A stretch of DNA of 53,140 nucleotides, from the NCBI GenBank assembly GCA_021845505.1, contig JAJZVU010000026.1, positions 1 through 53,140 on the forward strand. The letters run 5' to 3'. The notes beneath the pieces were generated by a model. That model ran no database searches, was not told the DNA's origin, and saw only the letters and a program-made list of their open reading frames with translations. Below, in pieces: positions 41,566 through 50,011 of the stretch (within the stretch, counting starts at the first letter, position 1; every line of letters begins with the position of its first letter). The position numbers and the translations under genes are program-made. The DNA comes from Pseudomonadota bacterium. GTDB lineage: Bacteria > Pseudomonadota > Gammaproteobacteria > Burkholderiales > Burkholderiaceae_C.

Positions 41566-41949
41566 ATGAATGCATTGATGGCAGTCAACGCCTACCGGCA
41601 GGTCGGCCAGCAGGGGGTCCAGGAGGAACGCCTGCTGGTGCTCGGCCTCGACGGCATCCTGGAATACCTGCGCCGGGCGCGCGGGGCGATCCAGGACCGG
41701 GCGCTGGAGCGCAAGGTGCCCGCGATGACCCGCGCGTACCAGATCGTCGAGCACCTGCTGGTGGCGCTGCCCGAGTCCGGCTCCGAGCAGTCGGGCGAAC
41801 TCAGCGATCGGCTCGCCGGGATCTACCGCTACCTGCTCGAGCGCCTGGGACAGGCGAACATTTTCGACGACCTGCAGGCGCTGGACGACTGCGCCGCGGT
41901 GGTGACCGCGCTGCGCGATTCCTGGATCGAGGGACTGCGCCGGGAGTAG
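41566..41949 (+). CDS. fliS: FliS, flagellin export chaperone
   Basis: 127 residues from the ATG at 41566, preceded by a strong AAGGAGG. The four-helix FliS features are NAYRQV near the N-terminus, LLVLGLDGILEYLRRARGAI, the KVPAMTRAYQIVEHLLVAL helix and IYRYLLERLGQANI. FliS keeps flagellin unfolded for export. It lies directly after fliD. Confidence 0.93.
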   Translation: MNALMAVNAYRQVGQQGVQEERLLVLGLDGILEYLRRARGAIQDRALERKVPAMTRAYQIVEHLLVALPESGSEQSGELSDRLAGIYRYLLERLGQANIFDDLQALDDCAAVVTALRDSWIEGLRRE

Positions 41950-41985
41950 CGCGGCGCGGCAGGCCGGGCGCGCGGTCGCGCGGCC

Positions 41986-42018
41986 GGCGCGCAGCCGGTA
42001 TGCTGGGGGCTGCGCGCC
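41986..42018 (+). terminator. Strong GC hairpin between fliS and the PilZ-like gene
   Basis: A perfect 11-base stem: GGCGCGCAGCC (41986-41996) and GGCTGCGCGCC (42008-42018) around an 11-base loop. No T run follows, so it is either a weak terminator or an mRNA-stabilising structure. It lies 37 bases after the fliS stop and 28 before the next ATG. Confidence 0.55.
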
Positions 42019-42046
42019 TGAGCGCTTCGCCTGCCTCTTGCCTGCC

Positions 42047-42637
42047 ATGAACGAGCCCGCGCCGCCATCGACCTATCCGCCCGACCTGGGCGACGCCGCC
42101 GCGCCGGGCGTGCGCGGCGAAGTCGTCAGCCTGCACGCCAGGCTGCCGATGGACTGGGTGGAGACCATCACCCCGGAATCGGCGCTGGCCGACGTGATGG
42201 CCGACAACCTGACGCTGCTGCGCGCGTTGTGGATGCTCGACGAGCCGCCTGCGGCCGGCGACGCCGGCCGCGCCGAGGCGACGTCCCATCTCGAGCGTCG
42301 ACTCGATCTGCTGCTGCTGATGGCCAGCACCGCGCTGCGCGGCATGCAGCAACTGCCGCGCGAGCGCGACTGCGTGTTGTCGGCGCACCGCCTGTACTGG
42401 GCCAGCGAGGAGTCGATCGGGGTCGGCCGCCGCGTCTGGGCGCGCATCTGGTTGCGCCACCGCATCGCGCTGCCGTTGATGCTGCCGGGGCAGATCGTCG
42501 AGGAGGAGGTCGACGGCGAGCAGCTGTGGCATCGGCTGGACATCGAGGCGCTGGAACCCGCGTTGCAGAACGACCTCGAGCGCCTGGTGTTCCGCCATCA
42601 CCGCCGGCAGGTGGCGCGCCAGCGGGCGGGGCTCTGA
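42047..42637 (+). CDS. PilZ-like (atypical) motility protein
   Basis: 196 residues from the ATG at 42047. A helical N-terminal part (about 25-110, VVSLHARLPMDWVETITPES) leads to a C-terminal part reading IWLRHRIALPLMLPGQIVEE and LQNDLERLVFRHHRRQVARQ. This end resembles the C-terminal half of atypical PilZ proteins found downstream of fliS in other proteobacteria. The classical RxxxR and DxSxxG motifs are not seen, so c-di-GMP binding is uncertain. It lies 8 bases ahead of motD, suggesting a role at the stator. Confidence 0.5.
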   Translation: MNEPAPPSTYPPDLGDAAAPGVRGEVVSLHARLPMDWVETITPESALADVMADNLTLLRALWMLDEPPAAGDAGRAEATSHLERRLDLLLLMASTALRGMQQLPRERDCVLSAHRLYWASEESIGVGRRVWARIWLRHRIALPLMLPGQIVEEEVDGEQLWHRLDIEALEPALQNDLERLVFRHHRRQVARQRAGL

Positions 42638-42645
42638 GGCTCGCG

Positions 42646-43539
42646 ATGTCGCGCCGCCAGCAGCACGAGCAGGAGAACCACGAGCGCTGGCTGGTGTCGT
42701 ACGCCGATTTCATCACCCTGCTGTTCGCGTTCTTTGTCGTCATGTACTCGATCTCCTCGGTCAACGAGGGCAAGTACAAGGTGCTGTCGAAGACCCTGGT
42801 CGCCGCGTTCACCGGCCAGCCCACGCGGCCGCTGCCGCTGCAGGCCGGGGCCGGCAGCGGCGGGCCGCCCCAGCTGGTGGAGCTGCCCGCGCTGCCGACC
42901 GCCGGCGAGCCGCCCAGCGGCCCGACGCGCGCGCAGCGGGAACTGCGCCAGCGCCTGGCGCAGATCGCGCGTTCGCTGGCGCGGCGGCTGGCGGCGCAGG
43001 TGCGCCAGGGCGAGGTGCAGGTGCGCCTGACTCCGCAGGGGGTCGCGATCGACATCCACGACCAGGTGCTGTTCGCCTCCGGCAGCGCGGCGCTGGGCGA
43101 GGGCGCGCAGGGCCTGCTGCAGCAGGTCAGCCAGGTGCTGGCGCAGTTGCCCTACCAGTTCCAGGTCAACGGCTACACCGATGACCGGCCGATCCATAAT
43201 GCGCAGTTCGCTTCCAACTGGGATCTGTCGGCGATGCGCGCGCTTTCGGTGGTCGACATGTTGATCCAGCAAGGGGTCCCGCCGAATCAACTAGTCGCCG
43301 CCGGTTATGGCCAATATCATCCGGTTGCAAGCAATTCCAGCCCGCAGGGCCGCGCCGCCAACCGCCGGGTCAGTATCGTGATCGTCTCCCCCGACCAGGC
43401 CAGCGGGGACGCCCGCGGTGTGGTGGTGGCGCCCGCCGCCGCCAGTTCCCCGGCGCCCTCTGCGACACCTTCCCCGGTGCCCTCTGCCACACCGTCTCCC
43501 CCAGCGCCTCCCCCACCGTCTCCTGCCCATCGACCGTGA
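42646..43539 (+). CDS. motD: MotD, second MotB-type stator protein
   Basis: 297 residues from the ATG at 42646. One membrane helix carries the proton-site Asp21 (LVSYADFITLLFAFFVVMYS), with the ISSVNEGKYK motif typical of MotD. The OmpA-like domain (about 135-250) shows VNGYTDDRPI, NWDLSAMRALSVVDMLI, AAGYGQYHPVASN and RAANRRVSIVI. A Pro/Ser-rich tail follows. In Pseudomonas and Xanthomonas it partners MotC; no motC is present in the window. Its stop overlaps the start of the SPOR gene. Confidence 0.92.
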   Translation: MSRRQQHEQENHERWLVSYADFITLLFAFFVVMYSISSVNEGKYKVLSKTLVAAFTGQPTRPLPLQAGAGSGGPPQLVELPALPTAGEPPSGPTRAQRELRQRLAQIARSLARRLAAQVRQGEVQVRLTPQGVAIDIHDQVLFASGSAALGEGAQGLLQQVSQVLAQLPYQFQVNGYTDDRPIHNAQFASNWDLSAMRALSVVDMLIQQGVPPNQLVAAGYGQYHPVASNSSPQGRAANRRVSIVIVSPDQASGDARGVVVAPAAASSPAPSATPSPVPSATPSPPAPPPPSPAHRP

Positions 43540-44312
43540 CCGACCCTCTCGACACCATCCAGAAACGCCTCGGTTGGATCAACCGCGGACTGATCGCCGG
43601 CGCCATCGTGCTGGTGCTGCTGCTGATCGCCTACACCTGGCACCGGTTGCACGCGGGCAGCGCGCCGCCCCAGCCCGCCGCGCCGGCCTCGCGCCCCATC
43701 GCCGCGGCATCGCATCCGTCGGTCGCGGCCTCGCATCCGCTGGCCGCGGCCTCGCCGGCGGCGGCGACCTCGCAGCCGGCGGCGGCACCCGCGTCGGCCG
43801 CCGCGGCATCGGCGCCGGCGGTCGCGGCGGCGAGCCAACCGGTGGCCACCGCGTCGGCCGCGGCTTCGCCGTCGGCGTCGGCGTCGGCTGCGGCGGCGGT
43901 CCAGCCACAGGCCCAGCCGGTGGCGCCCGCGCCACGAACCGCCGCCGCGCAGGCAGCGCACCGCGCCGCGGCCGCCCACAGGGCGCCGCCGCGGCGCGCT
44001 GCCGAGGCACGTGCGCCACGTCACGCCGCGCCGCGTCACGCCGCGCGGCGCACGCTGCCTGCGGCCGGCGCGGTCTGCCATCGTGCCGGCTGGTACGTGC
44101 AGGTCGGCGCGTTCTCCGAGGCCGCGGGTTATCGGCGCCTGCAGCAGAGGTTGGCGCACTTCGGGCTGCCGACCTGCCGCGGCCCGCGCAAGCCGCGCGG
44201 GTTGCATGAACTGCTGGTCGGCCCGTATGCCAGCCGCGCCGAGGCCGAGCGCCTGCGCTCGCACCTGAAGGCGCCGCTGCGCAAGGCCAGCTTCCTGCGC
44301 CACCTGCGCTGA
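43536..44312 (+). CDS. Membrane-anchored SPOR-domain protein
   Basis: 258 residues starting at GTG (GTGA overlap with motD). One transmembrane helix lies at about 18-35 (GLIAGAIVLVLLLIAYTW). Next comes a long Ala/Ser/Pro/His spacer (45-160). The C-terminal SPOR domain is at about 180-258 (GWYVQVGAFSEAAGYRRLQQ, HELLVGPYASRAEAERLRSH). SPOR domains bind denuded septal peptidoglycan. Coupling to motD suggests it helps place or anchor stator or flagellum at a pole or septum, but this is inference. Confidence 0.8.
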   Translation: MTDPLDTIQKRLGWINRGLIAGAIVLVLLLIAYTWHRLHAGSAPPQPAAPASRPIAAASHPSVAASHPLAAASPAAATSQPAAAPASAAAASAPAVAAASQPVATASAAASPSASASAAAAVQPQAQPVAPAPRTAAAQAAHRAAAAHRAPPRRAAEARAPRHAAPRHAARRTLPAAGAVCHRAGWYVQVGAFSEAAGYRRLQQRLAHFGLPTCRGPRKPRGLHELLVGPYASRAEAERLRSHLKAPLRKASFLRHLR

Positions 44313-44331
44313 AGCACGCGGGCGGGGCGTC

Positions 44332-44402
44332 GAGGCGCCCTCGCGGGGCGCCTCGGGCCGCGGCACGGGCCTGCCGCGGCGTTGCGCACCGGCTACGCCG
44401 GT
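44332..44402 (+). terminator. Three consecutive GC hairpins before the FleQ-like gene
   Basis: Three perfect inverted repeats in 71 bases: GAGGCGCC/GGCGCCTC (44332-44354), CCGCGGCA/TGCCGCGG (44358-44379) and ACCGGC/GCCGGT (44388-44402). No T runs follow. They probably insulate the activator gene from the fliD-motD transcript. Confidence 0.5.
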
Positions 44403-44455
44403 CGACGGATTGCTGCGGCGGGTCGCGCTGGTGCGAGAATGCTCATGAAACCACC

Positions 44456-45553
<1,098 letters not shown>

Positions 45554-45574
45554 TGCCCGGGGGCCCGGGCGCGA

Positions 45575-45590
45575 CGTCAAATCCTTGACG
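45575..45590 (+). promoter_or_regulatory. FleQ-box-like palindrome upstream of the FlrC-like gene
   Basis: CGTCA-AATCCT-TGACG. The full inverted repeat extends to 10-base arms (GCGACGTCAA and TTGACGTCGC, 45571-45594) around four bases, the most perfect of the three sites. It is 29 bases before the GTG start at 45620, so it may overlap that gene's promoter. No good sigma-54 sequence was found nearby. Confidence 0.65.
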
Positions 45591-45619
45591 TCGCCGGCGC
45601 GCCGGGGAGGCCGCGCGCA

Positions 45620-46711
45620 GTGGGTAACACTAGGATGTCACCCATGTCCGTAACGCCTCGAGCCCTGCCCGGCGAGCCGGCCGCCAGTGCCCCGGCAACC
45701 GGCCTGATCGCCCAGTCCGCGTCGATGCTGCAGACGCTGGAGATGGCGCGGCGCGCCGCGCAGACCGACGTGGGCATCATGCTGCTGGGGGAAAGCGGGG
45801 TCGGCAAGGAAGTGCTGGCCCGCTACGTGCACCGGGTTTCGCCGCGCGCGCAGGGGCCCTTTGTCGCGATCAACTGCGCTGCGATACCCGACAGCCTGCT
45901 CGAGGCCACGCTGTTCGGCTTCGATCGCGGGGCCTTCACCGGGGCATCGCAGTCGGCACCCGGCAAGTTCGAGCAGGCGCAGGGCGGCACGCTGCTGCTC
46001 GACGAAGTCACCGAAATGGCGGCGGCGCTGCAGGCCAAGTTGCTGCGGGTGCTGCAGGAGCGGGAAATCGAGCGCCTGGGAGGGCGCCGGCGCATCCCCC
46101 TGGACCTGCGCGTGGTCGCCACCAGCAACCGCGACCTGCAGCAGGCGGTGGCGCAGGGGGTGCTGCGCGAGGACCTGTACTACCGCTTGAGCGTGTTCCC
46201 GCTGCGCGTGCCGCCGCTGCGCGAGCGTCGCGAGGACATCGTGCCGCTGGCCGAGGCGCTGCTGCGCAGGTTCGCCGAGCAGTACGCGCTGGCGGCGGCG
46301 CCGCGCCTGGATTCCGCGGCGCGCGAGCGCCTGCTGGACCATGGCTGGCCGGGCAACGTGCGCGAACTGGAAAACGTCATGCAGCGCGCGGCGATCCTGT
46401 GCAATGATGGGCGCATCGCTGCGGCCGACCTGCTGTTGCACCCCGCCGCGCAGCCGTCGCGCGGCGCCGCGCCGCAACCGCAGCCGACCGGCGCGCTGGC
46501 GCCCGGCGCCGAGGCGGCTGCCGGGCGGGCGCTGGGGGCCGAACTCGCCGACAGCGAGCGCCGCATGATCGTCGATGCGCTGCGGCAAAGCGCCGGCTCG
46601 CGCAAGCTGGCCGCGCAGCGCCTGGGAATCAGCCCGCGCACCCTGCGCCACAAGCTGCAGCGCCTGCGCGAGGCGGGAATCGAGCTGGGCGAGGACGACG
46701 GCGACGACTGA
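45620..46711 (+). CDS. FlrC/FleR-like sigma-54 activator without receiver domain
   Basis: 363 residues from GTG at 45620, with GGGGAGG 9 bases upstream; ATGs at 45635 and 45644 are alternatives. The AAA+ domain has GESGVGKE (57-64), GAFTGA (104-109) and LLLDEVTEM. The C-terminal helix-turn-helix LGISPRTLRHKLQRLREAG is that of FleR/FlrC. The normal N-terminal receiver domain is absent, and no kinase like FleS lies beside it, so phosphorylation control is probably lost. It would drive middle flagellar genes, with fliE next downstream. Confidence 0.88.
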   Translation: MGNTRMSPMSVTPRALPGEPAASAPATGLIAQSASMLQTLEMARRAAQTDVGIMLLGESGVGKEVLARYVHRVSPRAQGPFVAINCAAIPDSLLEATLFGFDRGAFTGASQSAPGKFEQAQGGTLLLDEVTEMAAALQAKLLRVLQEREIERLGGRRRIPLDLRVVATSNRDLQQAVAQGVLREDLYYRLSVFPLRVPPLRERREDIVPLAEALLRRFAEQYALAAAPRLDSAARERLLDHGWPGNVRELENVMQRAAILCNDGRIAAADLLLHPAAQPSRGAAPQPQPTGALAPGAEAAAGRALGAELADSERRMIVDALRQSAGSRKLAAQRLGISPRTLRHKLQRLREAGIELGEDDGDD

Positions 46712-46730
46712 AGCGTCGCCGCCGGCACGG

Positions 46731-46745
46731 TGGAACGGCTTTTGC
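46731..46745 (+). promoter_or_regulatory. Sigma-54 (RpoN) promoter of fliEFGHIJ
   Basis: TGGAACG-GCTT-TTGC then T, with GG-N10-GC spacing exact and a perfect -12. Only one base of TGGCACG differs. Transcription would start near 46757, about 45 bases before the fliE ATG. It lies 20 bases after the FlrC-like stop. Confidence 0.82.
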
Positions 46746-46759
46746 TTGCAGCGGGTTGA

Positions 46760-46775
46760 CGTCATCGCCTTGACG
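46760..46775 (+). promoter_or_regulatory. FleQ-box-like palindrome in the fliE leader
   Basis: CGTCA-TCGCCT-TGACG, located downstream of the sigma-54 -12 element, centred about 10 bases past the expected transcription start. In Pseudomonas aeruginosa FleQ is known to bind fliE in the same unusual downstream position. Confidence 0.62.
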
Positions 46776-46801
46776 CCTGCTGGCCCTGTCCGGAGATCGC
46801 C

Positions 46802-47143
46802 ATGAATGTCGACCGCATGCAGCAACTCGTCGTCCAGATGCGCGCGCTGGCAGCGCAGGCGGCCGCCGTTGCGCCGGCGCCGGGAGCTGGCGCGGCGCCG
46901 GCCGCCGCGGGCTCGGCGGTCGGGCAGTTCGCCGACATGCTGAAGACCGCGCTGGACGGGGTGAACGCCCAGATGGTGCACGCCGACCAGTTGCAGGCGC
47001 GGTTCGCCAGCGGCGCCAGCGGCGTCAGCCTGAGCGACGTGATGCTGGCCTCGCAGAAGGCGTCGCTGTCGTTCCAGGCCGCGCTGCAGGTCCGCAACAA
47101 GCTGGTCACCGCGTACCAGGACATCATGAACATCCAGGCCTGA
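46802..47143 (+). CDS. fliE: FliE, MS-ring/rod junction protein
   Basis: 113 residues. The C-terminal part (SAVGQFADMLKTALDGVN, VSLSDVMLASQKASLSFQA, LQVRNKLVTAYQDIMNIQA) is the FliE domain. FliE joins the MS ring to the proximal rod and is among the first proteins exported. GGAG lies 6 bases before the ATG. It is first in the fliEFGHIJ series. Confidence 0.95.
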   Translation: MNVDRMQQLVVQMRALAAQAAAVAPAPGAGAAPAAAGSAVGQFADMLKTALDGVNAQMVHADQLQARFASGASGVSLSDVMLASQKASLSFQAALQVRNKLVTAYQDIMNIQA

Positions 47144-47244
47144 GCCGCCGTGTCGACGAACCCGCGATGCCCACCCTCGCGCCGCGGCAGGCCGCGCCGG
47201 CCGGGCTGCGCGCGACAGCCGCTGCGCGTCGCTCCCGCGAGTGA

Positions 47245-47268
47245 GCCGGCAGCGGCCGGCGCCTTTTT
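47245..47268 (+). terminator. Hairpin plus T run between fliE and fliF
   Basis: GCCGGC-AGCG-GCCGGC followed by GCC and five T residues. It is 12 bases before the fliF ATG and looks like an intrinsic terminator or attenuator. It may reduce downstream transcription. A possible 25-residue ORF (47167-47244, start MPTLAPRQ) ends at its foot. Confidence 0.5.
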
Positions 47269-47280
47269 CCTCTGATCCCG

Positions 47281-48984
47281 ATGGCCACGCGTACCGACGC
47301 CCCACCCGCCAACGCGCTGCAGGCACCGCTGGCGCTGTGGCGGCGCCTGAGCATCAACCAGCGCATGGGGCTGCTGGCCGGGCTGGCGGCGCTGGTCGCG
47401 CTGCTGGTCGTCAGCCTGATGTGGGGGCGGGTGCAGGGCTACCAGGTGCTGTACGCCAACCTGTCGCAGGCCGACGGCGGCGCGGTGCTGGCGCAGCTGC
47501 AGAAGCTCAACGTCCCGTACCGCATCGCCGACGGCGGCAATGTCATCGAGGTGCCGACCGCCCAGGTCTACGTCACCCGCATGAAGCTGGCGGCGCAGGG
47601 CCTGCCCAAGGGCGTCGGGGTCGGCTTCGAGGTGCTGGACCACGAGCCGATGGGAACCAGCCAGTTCATCGAGCACGTGAACTACCAGCGCGCGCTGGAG
47701 GGGTCGTTGGCGCGCACCATCGAATCGCTGTCGGCGGTGCAGTCGGCCATCGTCCATCTGGCGATCCCCAAGCCCTCGGTGTTCCTCGACCAGGAGCAGA
47801 AGCCCTCGGCCTCGGTGCTGCTCAAGCTGTACCCGGGACGCGCGCTCGGCGCCGCCCAGGTCGCCGGGATCGTGCACCTGGTGGCCTCCGGGGTCGCCGG
47901 ACTGGACGACAAGGCGGTCACCGTGGTCGACCAGGACGGCAACCTGCTGACCGCCGCCGCGCAGTCCTCCAGCGGCATCGAGCCCGGCCAGCTGGCCTAC
48001 CGCAACGCGGTGGAGCAGCAGTACCGCAGGCAGATCGAGTCGATTCTCAGCCCGCTGGTGGGCAGCAACGGCGTGCGGGTGGCGGTGTCGGCCGACCTGG
48101 ACTTCGGCAAGACCGAAACCAGTTCGGTGATCTACGGTCAGAGCCACCTGCTCAGCCGCCAGGCGCAGACCCGCAACAGCACCGGCGGAGCCGGGCTGCC
48201 GGCAGGCGTGCCGGGAGCGCTGACCAACCAGCCCCCGGGCGGCGTCACCGCGCCCTTCACCGTCGGTTCGGCCTCCCAGCCGCTGACGCCCAGGCAGTTC
48301 CAGCAGGTGGCGCCCGCGCTGCGCAGCCTGGCGCCCACCGCGGCCAGCAGTTCGGCGACCAACAACTACGACGTCGACCAGACGGTGAGCCATACCCAGC
48401 AGCCGGTCGGCACGGTGCGGCGCATTTCGGTGGCCGTGCTGATCAACGACCGTCCGGCCGCCGGCAGCGGCGCGGCCGCCAAGGCGCACCCGCTGAGCCC
48501 GGCCCAGCTGGCGCAGATCAAGCAGCTGGTCGAGGATGCGATCGGCTACGACGCCAAGCGGGGCGACCAGGTTTCGGTGGCCAGCATGCCCTTCGGCCAG
48601 GCGGCGGCAGCGCCGGCGGCGGCGCCGTGGTGGCGTTCGCCGTGGCTTTGGGCGCTGCTGCGCCAGGCGGTGCCGTACCTGCTGGCGCTGATCTTCGGGC
48701 TGCTGATCTATCGCGCGGTGCGTCGCCTGGGCGCGGCTGCGGCCAGCGTCGCGGCGAGCGAGCCCGGTGAGCCGGGCGAGGCCGGCGGGCCGGGGCCCGG
48801 GGGCGCCCGTATGGCAGGCGCGCGCATGGCGGGCGCGGCGGCCGGTGGTGGCGAACTGGCGCCCGACGTGGTGCAGTTGAGCAACACCTTCGAGAACGAC
48901 GCCGCGGTGTCGCGCGAACTGGTCAAGCAGGATCCGCGCCGCGCCGCGCAGGTGGTCAAGGAGTGGCTCGCCGATGGCCAATGA
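47281..48984 (+). CDS. fliF: FliF, MS-ring protein
   Basis: 567 residues. The first transmembrane helix lies at about 30-48 (GLLAGLAALVALLVVSLMW). Periplasmic ring-building motifs follow (YQVLYANLSQADGGAVLAQL, NYQRALEGSLARTIESL, AVQSAIVHLAIPKPSVF). The second helix is at about 458-480 (LWALLRQAVPYLLALIFGLL), and the cytoplasmic end ARAQVVKEWLADGQ-type tail binds FliG. FliF is the base on which the flagellum is built. It overlaps fliG by 11 bases. Confidence 0.96.
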   Translation: MATRTDAPPANALQAPLALWRRLSINQRMGLLAGLAALVALLVVSLMWGRVQGYQVLYANLSQADGGAVLAQLQKLNVPYRIADGGNVIEVPTAQVYVTRMKLAAQGLPKGVGVGFEVLDHEPMGTSQFIEHVNYQRALEGSLARTIESLSAVQSAIVHLAIPKPSVFLDQEQKPSASVLLKLYPGRALGAAQVAGIVHLVASGVAGLDDKAVTVVDQDGNLLTAAAQSSSGIEPGQLAYRNAVEQQYRRQIESILSPLVGSNGVRVAVSADLDFGKTETSSVIYGQSHLLSRQAQTRNSTGGAGLPAGVPGALTNQPPGGVTAPFTVGSASQPLTPRQFQQVAPALRSLAPTAASSSATNNYDVDQTVSHTQQPVGTVRRISVAVLINDRPAAGSGAAAKAHPLSPAQLAQIKQLVEDAIGYDAKRGDQVSVASMPFGQAAAAPAAAPWWRSPWLWALLRQAVPYLLALIFGLLIYRAVRRLGAAAASVAASEPGEPGEAGGPGPGGARMAGARMAGAAAGGGELAPDVVQLSNTFENDAAVSRELVKQDPRRAAQVVKEWLADGQ

Positions 48985-49987
48985 GGATGAACTCAAGGGG
49001 CTGGAGCGCGCCGCGGTGCTGCTGCTGAGCCTGGGCGAGGACCAGGCGGCCGAGGTCATGAAACATCTGGCGCCGCGCGAAGTGCAGCGCCTGGGCGTGG
49101 CGATGTCGCGCCTGGGGCGGGTCAGCACCGACCAGGCGCACACCGTGATGCGCGAGTTCCGCGACAAGCTGGAGCGCCAGACCTCCCTCGGCCTGGGCGC
49201 CGACCAGTTCCTGCGCTCGGCACTCACCAAGGCGCTGGGAGGCGAACGGGCGAGTTCGCTGATCGAGCGCATCCTGCACGGCGGAGAGTCCAGCGGCCTG
49301 GAGAACCTCAAGTGGCTGGAGCCGCGCGCGGTGGCCGAGTTGATCAAGCTCGAGCACCCGCAGGTGATCGCGCTGGTGTTGTCCTACATCGACCCCGACC
49401 AGGCCGGGGAGGTGCTGCAATACCTGCCGGAACGCCAGGCCAGCGAGGCGGTGTTGCGGCTGGCCAACCTCGACGGCCTGCAACCCGGCGCACTGCGCGA
49501 ACTCAACGACGCGCTCGACGAGTTGCTGTCGGGCGATTCGCAGAGCGTGCAGGTCAGTGCGATGGGCGGACCGAAGGTCGCGGCGGAAATCCTCAATCGC
49601 GTCGAGACGGCGCTGTCCAATGGCATCATGGAGCACATGCGCTCGCAGGACGAGACGCTGGCCGGCAGGGTGCAGGAGCAGATGTTCGTGTTCGACGACC
49701 TGATCAACGTCGACGACCGCAGCATGCAGACCATGTTGAGGGAGATTTCGTCGGAAAGCCTGATCGTCGCGCTCAAGGGTGCCAATGCCCCGCTGAGGGA
49801 GAAGTTCCTCGGCAACATGTCCAAGCGCGCGGCCGAAATGCTGCGCGACGACCTGGAGGCCAAGGGCCCGGTGCGGCTGAGCGAGGTCGAGGCGGCGCAG
49901 AAGGAGATCCTGCAGGTGGCGACCCGCCTGGAGGCCGCGGGCCAGATCCAGCTCGGCGGCGGCGGGGCCGAGGCGATGGTGGGCTGA
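48974..49987 (+). CDS. fliG: FliG, motor switch protein
   Basis: 337 residues, standard. The N-terminal domain (GLERAAVLLLSLGEDQAAEV, MKHLAPREVQRL) binds FliF. The middle has LEHPQVIALVLSYIDPDQAG and LPERQASEAVLRLANLDGL (EHPQ motif). The C-terminal torque domain (MFVFDDLINVDDRSMQTMLR, LKGANAPLREKFLGNMSKRA) meets MotA. It forms the C-ring with FliM and FliN. Confidence 0.97.
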   Translation: MANEDELKGLERAAVLLLSLGEDQAAEVMKHLAPREVQRLGVAMSRLGRVSTDQAHTVMREFRDKLERQTSLGLGADQFLRSALTKALGGERASSLIERILHGGESSGLENLKWLEPRAVAELIKLEHPQVIALVLSYIDPDQAGEVLQYLPERQASEAVLRLANLDGLQPGALRELNDALDELLSGDSQSVQVSAMGGPKVAAEILNRVETALSNGIMEHMRSQDETLAGRVQEQMFVFDDLINVDDRSMQTMLREISSESLIVALKGANAPLREKFLGNMSKRAAEMLRDDLEAKGPVRLSEVEAAQKEILQVATRLEAAGQIQLGGGGAEAMVG

Positions 49988-50011
49988 CGACTGCGTGAGC
50001 ATGGGGCCGCG

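Noticed and set aside
44410-44440. TTGCTG and GAGAAT as a sigma-70 promoter for the FleQ-like gene
   Set aside because: The spacer is 19 bases and both hexamers are weak matches. It cannot be told from chance in this sequence.
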